DNA from: Cercis canadensis | Taxonomy: Eukaryota > Streptophyta > Magnoliopsida > Fabales > Fabaceae | DNA length: 64,000 nucleotides | Assembly: GCA_003255065.1 (NCBI GenBank) | Contig: QAOA01000253.1 | Span: 365,812 to 429,811, forward strand | Direction: 5' to 3' | In this document: in pieces, positions 1 to 9,289 of the stretch | Layout of the letters: every line of letters starts with the position of its first letter | Numbering within the stretch: the stretch's first letter is position 1 | The notes under the pieces: model-generated | What the model was told of the DNA's origin: nothing | Database searches by the model: none | Seen by the model: only the letters and a program-made list of their open reading frames with translations | Made by a program: the position numbers and the translations under genes

Positions 1-41
1 CAATGTTACAATTTTTAATTACCGTTTTTTGTTAAATACAG

Positions 42-406
42 GTGGAGATGCTCTTCGTAAACGGTACAAGATTGATGTAGATAGTCACTCTGGTAAAATG
101 TATGTTTGTCTATGTGGTTCTTGCTTTAAAATTCTAAGTTGCATTTAGAGGTTGAATTGGTCGTAAGCATGTTCTCTGATTAAATTGATGTTGATAGCGT
201 AAACCAAGAAAGCCAGGCAGGAATCTCTCTGCATCCTTCAAACTTAATTTAGTATCATATTTTTATTTTTTTTTAATTGCAGATTTATAGAAAAGCTTGC
301 GCTTCATGTTTTTAATGGAGATGTTCATCAAGCAGCATTCCGTTTCCTGGCAGATTTTCGGAAAGGCAAGTTTGGTTGGACTGCACTGGAGAGGCCTCCT
401 AGTTGA
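42..406 (+). CDS. 3' end of an RbgA/YlqF-type DAR GTPase gene (SIN2/MTG1-like), partial
   Basis: Two exons at the window edge form the C-terminus of a circularly permuted GTPase. Exon 42-99 follows an acceptor at 39-41 and ends before a GT at 100. The last exon, 283-406, ends in TGA at 404-406. Joined in phase they read [16 protein letters not shown], then [19 protein letters not shown], and close with [14 protein letters not shown]. This matches the C-terminal pattern of bacterial RbgA/YlqF and plant mitochondrial DAR GTPases: a gene-final 'GD(V/L)xxAA..LxDFRxGKxG' motif. Such proteins help assemble the large ribosomal subunit; the Arabidopsis member SIN2 is mitochondrial. The GTPase domain itself lies left of the window. 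An AATAAA at 1113-1118 is a plausible poly(A) signal. The family call is from memory of the motif, with no database check, and the exact paralogue is uncertain. Confidence 0.6.
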
Positions 407-896
407 TGTTGTTGGACTTGGATGTTTGCTTTGAGAAGCAGTATCTGTATCTGGTGCAGCTTGAATCGAAGAATTCAATCACACGCGGCGATGAATGTAT
501 TATGGATATTAGAAAGTGTAAAATGANTGGTCGTAAGCATGTTCTCTGATTAAATTGATGTTGATAGCGTAAACCAAGAAAGCCAGGCAGGAATCTCTCT
601 GCATCCTTCAAACTTAATTTAGTATCATATTTTTATTTTTTTTTAATTGCAGATTTATAGAAAAGCTTGCGCTTCATGTTTTTAATGGAGATGTTCATCA
701 AGCAGCATTCCGTTTCCTGGCAGATTTTCGGAAAGGCAAGTTTGGTTGGACTGCACTGGAGAGGCCTCCTAGTTGATGTTGTTGGACTCGGATGTTTGCT
801 TTGAGAAGCAGTATCTGTATCTGGTGCAGCTTGAATCGAAGAATTCAATCACACGCGGAGATGAATGTATTATGGATATTAGAAAGTGTAAAATGA
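158..896. repeat. 369-bp direct duplication around a single N, carrying the last exon of the GTPase gene
   Basis: Positions 158-526 and 528-896 are the same sequence at an offset of 370, separated only by N at 527. I see two base differences (for example 429/799), both outside the coding exon. The unit holds the end of the last intron, the whole terminal exon (283-406, repeated at 653-776) and the start of the 3' UTR. Either copy gives the same C-terminal peptide. The join at exactly one N suggests an unmerged contig overlap rather than a biological duplication, so the second exon copy should not be annotated as a gene. Confidence 0.9.
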
Positions 897-1076
897 CATC
901 ATGGAAGAGAAAGCTTGTGAATGTGTTATCACAAGACAAAGCCGTTGAGGTACCGAAAGCAAAGGATTTGGCGCAAGGAAGGTTTCCTGCCATACGATTG
1001 AATATAGTAGGCGTGATTCTACGCTATCTGTGTCTTTCAAGCTTAGGGCATTTAATGTGACAAGTGACAACTAGGC

Positions 1077-1672
1077 GCCGTGGGAGTTTGTATGATTATT
1101 TATGGTGTTGTAAATAAAACCTGGTTGACGGAAGTATAGCGTGAAGTTATTTAAAAGAAAAAAAAAGAAGGAATTTCATCACTTTGGGAATTTGAGCTTT
1201 CTTTACATTATTATATAGATTGGAATTGGAATTAAAGTAGACATTCCTTACATTTTTGGTTTAAAGACAGTCATTGCTTAAATTACATGTATCATTAAAA
1301 TAAGCCAAAAAAAAAAATTCTCCAGGTCATAGCATTAAGTTGTAGTTAATAATAATAATAAAATATTTATGGTTAACTATATTTGTGTATGACATAAGCA
1401 CACAGTACAAAAGAATATGGATATGAATGCATCGCAGTCTCTATCTCGTTACAAGTTTACAAATGAATAAAAAGGGCAAAAAACAAAAAAAGGAAAAGAG
1501 GTAGAGAAAAGGAAGCATAACCAAACCATCACAATGTCCCTACAAAAATAATTGGTTGAATTACAAATGGCGTGTAAGCAATCTTTCCTCTTTCGAAGAC
1601 TGCAAACTTGATTTTATCTCGGTAAATTCTGGAATTGCAATGATACACTGAAACTGAAGTGCTTCCACATTT
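1077..1672. other. Intergenic and UTR sequence between the GTPase and cyclin genes
   Basis: AT-rich sequence between two convergent genes. It holds the GTPase-like 3' UTR end (AATAAA at 1113-1118) and probably the cyclin 3' UTR. I see no further gene. Confidence 0.6.
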
Positions 1673-2645
1673 TCATCTTGCAATTGTAGAAGCACAAGTA
1701 GAATCATCTTTGTTTGACCAACTTTCTTTAATTCGACAAGCCTGGATTGGCCGCTCAACCTGAAGGGCTTCTGCGGCTTCCTTCTCCAATTGCGAACAGT
1801 ATTTTCCAAATGTATCTACACTAACCTGAAGCCTGAAATCTATGCTAAACAGAAAGCTCATCTCCAACCTGTTCAACTCAGCAGTGCTTACTCCTCCCAC
1901 TTTTGCATAGTAAGCATTGTTGAAGAATCTGCAAAACCATGTACAATACACTTTTACAACTCGCACTGAAAAAATAATGTAAGAGCATGGAACTTGAACA
2001 AAATGCTAGATGTAGGAGGGAACCAGATTCTCCCTATAAATCACACCAACTTCAATGTTCAATTTCATCATGGATTCAGTGTATTCTCATTTCTGCACTG
2101 CATTATCTTTTTCATTGTCAACCTACTATAAAAGTCATTTTAATTGAGTTTATCATAGCATCAAATTTTCTACTATAAGAACTAATGTAAACAATGAGAG
2201 CGAGATAAGGTGTACATTTGTTTTCATTTCAAACTTGCACTTACGCGTCATCCATAAATTTTGCTGCTAGCATAATGCTTGTTATCAGAAGCCTGTGCAC
2301 ATTAAGTGATGTCAACTTGACTTCTGATTGCTGAAGGAATCTATCCACATAGATGTGTGCAACAACAAAGCAAGATGGACTGCAGCCTGAGTACTTGAAG
2401 ATACGATCAATATATTTACGAATACTCAAAGTGGGTGCTCTTAGACCATGAAATACCGTAACAACATCTTCTATATGTTTTGCTTCCAACAGGGTTTCAT
2501 TTCTCTGAACTGATCTCTCAAGAAGAGTAGAAAGAAGTGATAAAACCGGTGGAACTCCAACAACTCCTTTACCAAATGCTTTAAGCCCCAGTGAAATGTA
2601 AATATCTGAGCTAACATTCTGGGTATCAAGTGCCAGAGTCCCCAT
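1673..2645 (-). CDS. CYCU3-1: Cyclin of the plant U/P type (CYCU3-1 / CYCP1;1-like)
   Basis: Two coding exons, 2645-2245 and 1928-1673, joined in phase 2, give 218 residues. The first ATG after an upstream acceptor (at 2653-2655) starts MGTLALDTQNVSSDIYISLG. A single cyclin box follows from about residue 55 to 165, with the family-typical strings RIFKYSGCSPSCFVVAHIY, LNVHRLLITSIMLAAK and FFNNAYYAKVGGV. The end, with QLEKEAAE and a C-terminal TIAR, resembles Arabidopsis CYCP1;1 rather than the U1, U2 or U4 groups, which end differently. P/U cyclins resemble yeast Pho80 and partner CDKA; links to phosphate or nutrient signalling are family knowledge, not visible here. All splice sites are GT-AG. 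A 5' UTR intron probably spans 2653-3661. Confidence 0.9.
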
Positions 2646-2652
2646 ATCTGAG

Positions 2653-3661
2653 CTGCAAAGCAACAAACAACCATCAATGGACGATCAAGTCAGATACCAT
2701 TCTTGAGCTGTTTCATGACTCGTCACTAGAAAATAATGAAATAGCATAAACTCTTAATGGCACATGAGATTCTCTATAATTGGTATTTTTCTATTATGTA
2801 ATAACTAAAAAGAAGGATAACAGAAGATTAGCCTACTCAAAACTATCTATCAAGTACAGAAAAGGGCTGCTCCCATTTTGAATCATCTCACTGTCATCCC
2901 AATCTCATCCCCAAACACCATTACAAGATGTTTATGTGAAGAAGTGTTCCACAAAGTTCTAATATGGGGGTATAAATGTATTCATCCCAAGTTGACTCGA
3001 TGTTTGGTTAGATCTAGTTGATACTGAAAATTGGGTGCCTAGCAATAGCATGATCAAAACATAAAACCGTATTGTTCCTCTTGCTCTCTCATGCCATATG
3101 AACCAACTTCAATAAGTCCACTCTAGTTCAATTCAATCTACTTTCTTACAATTGCCTCTCCAAAAAGGAATGCATATCCAATTAGCCCTAATACTTCAAG
3201 GCACATTGATGTTCTCTCTATGAACCGGCCCCAGATCTCAAAGTGACCAACTTTACTCCTTCATCCTCTCCCCCATGCCCTCTTTCCAGAAACAAAAATA
3301 GTACGAAGAACTGAAGATGACCGTCAACTTCGCCAATAAAGGCACAACCATTAAACTATCTACTTAATTCTCATTAAATATGAAGACAATTCTCAGCTCC
3401 ACACACTCTCGACCCGCCAATTCGCCAGAAAGACAAGGGAGAGAAAAGAAAACCCTTAGCTCGACCAGTGAATATTAAGAAAACCAAAAATAAGGAAGAA
3501 AGCCCCACCGCCATGAAATCAAGACAAGACAAGAACAGAAAACAAAATTAAATCCAAACCAATCAGGAAGAAAAAACTGCAATGATAATGGTAAAGCAAC
3601 AAGCAAGCACAGTACTAATCCAGATATCCAGATTTGCATAAATTGGAGATGAGAAACTTAC
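2653..3661 (-). other. Probable 5' UTR intron of the cyclin gene
   Basis: On the minus strand a strong donor (CTTT|GTAAGT) begins at 3661, and a TTTGCAG acceptor ends at 2653, eight bases before the start codon at 2645. The 1 kb between holds no long open frame. This is inferred from splice signals only; RNA evidence is lacking. Confidence 0.5.
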
Positions 3662-3870
3662 AAAGTTACAATTTTTTAAGGAGAATAGTGTAGCGCAGTG
3701 CTGGTGGTTTCTTCTACATTAGGGTAAGGCGCGAAGAAGGTAGAATGAATGTAGATACATCACCTCTTCCCACGGACTTGACCATTCTCTGAGTTGTGTC
3801 TCTGTTCTTTACAATTTGCCATATACAGGTAATTGCTTTTCTTTATTTAATCCCACTCCACAAGTTCCTT

Positions 3871-3873
<3 letters not shown>

Positions 3874-3901
<28 letters not shown>
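3874..3901. repeat. (CT)14 microsatellite upstream of the cyclin gene
   Basis: An uninterrupted 28-bp CT repeat, read as (GA)n on the cyclin strand. It lies about 200 bp upstream of the inferred 5' exon. GA repeats near plant promoters can bind GAGA-binding factors, but no function can be shown here. Confidence 0.95.
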
Positions 3902-6159
3902 ACGCTTCAAACAAAAGATAGCGTCGGTAGTGTACTCCTCTCCTGCATCTCAATATGTTTATGTATTGAGTATTGTAGGTGGGGAAAAGAAAAAAGCTAT
4001 ACACTTGCCTTCTATTCAAGATAGACTAGCGGGACCCCCCAAATTTTCTGCAATGCCTCTTTTGTTCTCCTAAAAATAAAACAAACAAAAAAATTGGTGT
4101 TTATTACATTGATTGAACTGAGTAATAATCCAATATCATAAATGAATAAAGTTTATTACAATGATCTAATGTTTGCTTAAAGGTTGCAGGTATTTATGTG
4201 CCTAAAATTCTGTAAAGTAATAAAATTAAATTAGAGAAGCTCAATTTCTTTTTATTTTTTTTGGTTGTCAATATGAGAAAAAAGCTACAAGCTGATGAAG
4301 ATTTAATTAATTACGCCGCAAGATAGGGCACTGTTAGTGGGCCATTAACAATAACACTGATAGAGAATCGGAACACGATAAATTCCGATAAAGAGGCATT
4401 TTCTTTAGGTGGGGATGATGTGTAATCCCAATCCATAATTAATGCCTTATGAATCTGACATAAAAATATTCCCTCTTCTAATTTCTTTGTTTAAAGTTTG
4501 AACCTTTGTGGCTGATTCAATTCCGACCACGCCACAGCAAATTACATTTTCTCTTTTTCTTTTTCTGGTTCTTTTAAATTTTAACGTATAGATATAGTCT
4601 CATAAATAAATCATTTATTTCTGTCACGTCAACGCCTAATTTTATTGTCAAACCTGTCTTAGCATAGGACGCACATAAAACAAATGGAATAATTAATTAT
4701 TTTATGAAAAATAATTAAAAATTAACCTCCAATGTCATGTGGGTTAGACACGATGAAGAAAAAGATAATTATATGGTTAGTTCTTAATCAAAGTTATGCG
4801 CATGCTGCTATCAGTGGTTTATCTATAATGAACTGTGTGTGAGTCAATGTCCTCCTCTTTTCAACTTCACTCAATCTGCTCTTGTTTGCCTTGCCTTACT
4901 CTCAAGATAAACATTTATTATATCTTAAAAATTCTTCAATATTCTTTACTGTTACAATTAACCTGAGGTTAAATTATATAGAATATAATTAAGAAAAAAA
5001 TATTTGACATTAACCTATTGAATTGATGATTTGAGACGTGCAAGGTTTGAATTTTCTAGAATTTTATCAAATCATTCCAAACTCATGTCAAGTGGTTTTA
5101 TGCTCTTTAATAATCATGGTCTTCTAGTAATATCAAGGAAATGTGCAGTGTAATTAACACAATTGAATTTTATATTAATTTCAAATATCAACATTAGCTT
5201 TAAATTAACTTGGGTTCAACAAATAATTGTGGACTGTTAAAATTTTCCTATCAAATTGAGAAAATAATATTTAAACGTCATTATTTGTATATGTAAAAAA
5301 AAAAAAAATAGGTTATGTTAGTGTTTATTGTTGATACAACAGTAACATTAATTAACAACCAAATATGCGAGTTATTCTTAAAAGAGCATTATTGAAAAGA
5401 TTTAAAGACTATTAAATGACTTATAGTTAAATGATATTAGAATTGTACTCAGAACTTATAAATTTGGTATTCGAATTCAAAATCGTAAAAAAAATAAAAA
5501 AGACAAAGATCCATGTTTTCCCCTCTCTTTCTTCTTACCTCATCCAAATAAACCATTAAAATATGCAGGTTGGTTGAACTAAGGAGAGAACAAACTAGGC
5601 TACAATGTCTCAAATTGGTGACATGTATGAAGACATATTATTATATGGCTAATTCCATTTGGAGGTACATAGTGTAAAAGCATAAGCAGAAAGAGGAGAT
5701 TGTAAAGCTGGCAAAGTGTCGGTGTTGAAGCTACAGCCTAAAGATGGCATCCACCGCCATAGTACTCACAAGAAGCTTCATATTACATTGATTCAGTCTT
5801 CGAATATTGGAATGAGAACAAAAGCGCTTAGGCTGGAATTGGCTGTTGTCCCACCACAGTTGTTAGCTACATCAAGTGTCAACGTGTAATGGCTATGGTG
5901 GTTGGTAGCCCAAAAAGAACCACACTCGATTTCCATGTGGTCCTCTCATTCTCTCAAGTTAAGAACTTGTTTTATCTTGATAAAAATGTTTTGAGGTGAA
6001 ATATTCAAGTACTGATCTATGTTATTCGGATATAGGTACGAATTTAATCGATATGATATGAAACGTCAATATAATTATTTTAGAAAAAAAAAAAAAAGAG
6101 TATGAACACGCTACATTATATCAAATAACTGGCTCTAGTTTATCAACGCTGATGTAAAT
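3902..6159. other. AT-rich intergenic DNA
   Basis: About 2.2 kb with no supported gene. It contains A/T runs (for example near 5295 and 6083) and short low-complexity stretches. I see no repeat family that I can name. Confidence 0.6.
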
Positions 6160-6579
6160 ATGGTGTCCATCAACGTTGGCTTGTTGATCACTCATGATTT
6201 GTCCATCACACACCCTTGCTTGAGAGGAGCTGCTGAGATGTATGAAGATGGAGTCTTCGTGACCGTTGATCTTGACTTTTTGGTGGATGCCCACATTTAC
6301 GAAGATATCTCATTCTACGATTGTTGTCTGTGCTTCAATAGAACCATCAACACCCACGATGACGCTGTTAAGCTCGCCCGCAAGTTAACCCCCTCCGCTC
6401 CTTCTTTACCTCAAAGGTTAGTACAGAACTACAGCCAATCATATGTTGCAGCACCCGTCTCTCTCCCAGCCTTTTCCTTCTCCCCAAAACGCCATGAGAA
6501 AAAGACAAAAAAGAAACCAAACCAAAGCCAACAAGACCGACACCCATCTCTGCTGAGATCAATCAACCAAAACAGATAA
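6160..6579 (+). other. Unidentified open frame, possible decayed exon
   Basis: A 139-codon frame from ATG at 6160. The first 85 or so residues look protein-like (for example YEDGVFVTVDLDFLVDAHIY), whereas the rest is Lys/Ser/Pro-rich low complexity typical of chance reading. I do not recognise the family and see no matching exon within 1 kb on either side. It may be one exon of a lost gene or chance coding-like sequence. No function is proposed. Confidence 0.2.
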
Positions 6580-6897
6580 GAGCAAAGTACTAAAAAACCA
6601 AAAGCAAATAAAAAAAAACACAGACAAAACCCATCTCTTAGATTTAGAAAGTTTTCCCCAACTGAAAATTATTCTTTCTTTGCAGAGCCAGAGAACAAAA
6701 AGTAAATATAAAAAAATTTGCTGGTATACGTATTTTGAGGGGGGACGTGATTCGCTTTTCGGATACATCCCCGAAACGGATACGCCTCCAATTTTCACGT
6801 TTCGGTGCTTCGTAGGTGCTGATCATTAGAGAATATGGATAAAAATACATGTAATTTCTAACCCAAGTTAGATCTACTGCATATGACGCTCCTTTTT

Positions 6898-7455
6898 CTA
6901 ATAGCGAAGATCCATTTCTTGAAACAATTTAAAAGAAGCAATAAAAAGTAAAATGATAAAGGCAATGAAACAATGATCCCTCAGATCCAATCTTGTCTTT
7001 ACCTTGATTCCCTTAATTGGAACCAGGCTCTCCACGTAGTTAACCACCTGCACTGGTGCTTCAAGGCAAGCAATTTTCACGCATGTTGTTCCTGTGTCAC
7101 CTGCACCTGCTGCCATTTTGTGAAGCGAAGGGTTACCAAATGACTCCCCCAATAGAACTTCATTATTTTTATCATATCCCACCAATCTCTTAATAAGAAC
7201 AGGTCCAATGCTAAACTGTTTACTCCAACACTTACTGCCATCGCAATCATTCACCATCCATGTCTCAAAAGTCCTAAATGAAATTTCATTTCTCCAACAA
7301 ACAGACATTGCAAGAACCCCGTTCACTGCACACACAGTCCACTCTTTCTCCCCATCATCAGGCAACACAATGTACTTAAAATCTTCATTTCTTATATCAA
7401 ACCTCAACATGTACCTTTTCCTTGTACTGTTTTCCACTCTTGAAAGTTGAAACAA
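6898..7455 (-). pseudogene. F-box-associated (FBA) domain fragment, copy A
   Basis: A single open frame of about 185 codons holds the second half of an FBA-type domain. Recognisable parts are RYMLRFDIRNEDFKYIVLP, TFETWMVNDC and the region around VNYVESLVPIKG, typical of plant F-box proteins of the FBA_1/kelch-related group. The F-box and the first half of the FBA domain are missing: 7456-7980 has no matching frame on this strand. The true start is therefore unknown, and this is more likely a 5'-truncated relic than a gene. The C-terminus is unusual, ending in a hydrophobic stretch (CFIAFIILLFIASFKLF). Copy B next door has a similar tail, so the two are probably tandem duplicates. A remaining alternative is an intact gene whose first exon lies further right. 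Confidence 0.6.
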
Positions 7456-7980
7456 ACCAATGGATCAACAGAAAAACAAGTCTACCAATAGCAATCAGAA
7501 CAAAGAAACATATACCATATCATGTCTTGGTGCCAACCTTGAATTGTCTACTTCATAAGCAAATGTTCCTAAAAAGCTAAAATTATATACCATACTTATC
7601 TTTTGTTTCTATATATCATTCAGTCACTGCTCTTTGTTCTTAATCTTCTAGTGAAACTAACCAATTCAACAATTCATTAACAGTCGAGATTCAAGAGTAC
7701 TCCTTTTCTTTTCTGACAAAAATGTGTCTTCTGTTATTCTGATCATTAACTCAAAAAGCATCGCCTTACAAGACAAAATTACTTGGAGTTTCAGACTCAG
7801 ACACATGTTCAAAATCAAGCAACAGATAAAATAAATAAATGCACATTGGAGTATTTGATTGAATCATCAGTCTACAATTATTCCCGAAACCCGAAAGTTA
7901 CTTGAAAAGAGCCAAATCTGGCAGCTAACGACATAAGTTGGAACTTTTTACTAATCCAAAACCTGCAGGTAACCTATTTC

Positions 7981-8996
7981 CTACGAGTTTCCTCTGGACA
8001 AACCAAATCGCTGAAAGAAGAGGTAGAGGAGACAACAAAAATGAAGACACGCTAGAACAATGAAAATGGTTGAGCAGTAGTCGCTAGGACCCCTTGTTGG
8101 AACCTCTCTTCCCATGAAAGTTACCAAACTCTCTGTATAATTTGCTAAACTTTTTGGCCAAGCAAACATAGGCACATTAGGACGTTCCATTTGGATCAAA
8201 TATGGCTATGTCATTGGCATGTTCCAATAAGATGCGACCTCAGTTGCCAAATCCCAGCACAGCATCAATACCCTTAAAAGGCCCAATCTTAGCTGCTTAT
8301 TCCAAGAATCTCCAACACCACACTGGTTCATCACCCATGTGTCAAAACTTGTTTGTCTTTCTTTCAAATACCTAACAATCAGTACAAGTGATTCGTTCAA
8401 CGCAGAAAGGTTCCAACGTTTCTGACCCAAAACACCAGCAGGCAGCTTAATATATGGAAAAACGTCATTGCATAAATCAAAGGACAGAATAAATGACTGG
8501 TCAGCCCTGTTCAGAACCTTGCGAGCCATCCAACGAAAACAACCGTTCACGGTTGCCTGACAAAATAAGTCATAGAAAACAGTTCCTTCCACTTGGCTCT
8601 GTTCTAACTTCCTCCATAAATTACTACTCAAAGTGTAGAGAAAAGCGCTTTCTTGGTATCCCGATCCTCAAAGAAATAAGAAATCGTCACTATCTTGTAA
8701 TCATTGGTACTGGGGTCAATACCCAAATCCTAGATCCAAATGAACAAAATTATGCTGAGGCTGAGGGTGGGGATACATTACAGAATCGAGCATTGGGAGA
8801 ATCTTAATTTCTCTAGTAGCAGGGTTATAAAGAAAGTAAATGCCAGAAGAATCGGTGAGGCGAAAGATGACATTAGAGCACCCCACAGGGTTAAACCTCA
8901 ATATGATTTGGAGACGCATTTGAATCGCCCAAGAGACCTCACGGGCAGTTTAGAGATAATGTCTAATACAATATCTTCATGCAAATACTCCTTCAT
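7981..8996 (-). pseudogene. F-box/FBA gene, copy B, broken
   Basis: The minus strand from ATG at 8996 encodes an F-box start (MKEYLHEDIVLDIISKLPVR, then FKCVSKSY) that stops at once. Other frames continue the gene: 8919-8716 gives GIYFLYNPATREIKILP, a short stretch near 8710-8640 gives a DPSTNDYKIV-type segment, and 8631-8206 gives the FBA part (SSNLWRKLEQ, FDTWVMNQC). 8199-7981 gives the tail, with NYTESLVTFMG and a hydrophobic end. About 60 or more residues usually found between the F-box and FBA domain are absent, so there is at least one internal deletion plus three or more frame changes. Intact relatives are substrate receptors of SCF ubiquitin ligases. The LINE lies just upstream of its start codon. 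Confidence 0.8.
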
Positions 8997-9213
8997 TGAT
9001 GTTCCAATTGTTTCTTTGCTTCGCCTCTCTTCTATTTCAATTCCAAATTAGGGTCCTGCAGGTGTGTGTTGAAAAATGAATTTCTGAGAATCATCAAAGG
9101 CCTTTTACGTATTTGTTATTGGTTGTTTCTTGCGATGCAGGACGTATGTATCTGGATTCTTGATTTGTTATTGGTTCTTTTTGATTTTGGTGTTATTGTA
9201 ACTAACTCCTATC

Positions 9214-9285
9214 GTGAACAGTAACAGGGAGGAAAAGTTTTCTCGTGCTATCGCAAACGGTGAACAGTAACAGGGAGGAAAAGTT
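9214..9285 (+). repeat. 26-bp direct repeat in the LINE 5' UTR
   Basis: Two identical 26-bp copies, 9214-9239 and 9260-9285, with period 46, both containing GTGAACAGTAACAGGG. The second copy ends five bases before the ORF1 start codon. Repeated 5' UTR units are known in some LINEs as promoter monomers; whether these act that way is unknown. Confidence 0.9.
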
Positions 9286-9289
9286 AAGC

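Noticed and set aside
773-1060. Open frame of 95 codons after the second GTPase exon copy
   Set aside because: It lacks an upstream partner, begins at a non-ATG codon before its first Met, and lies in the expected 3' UTR.
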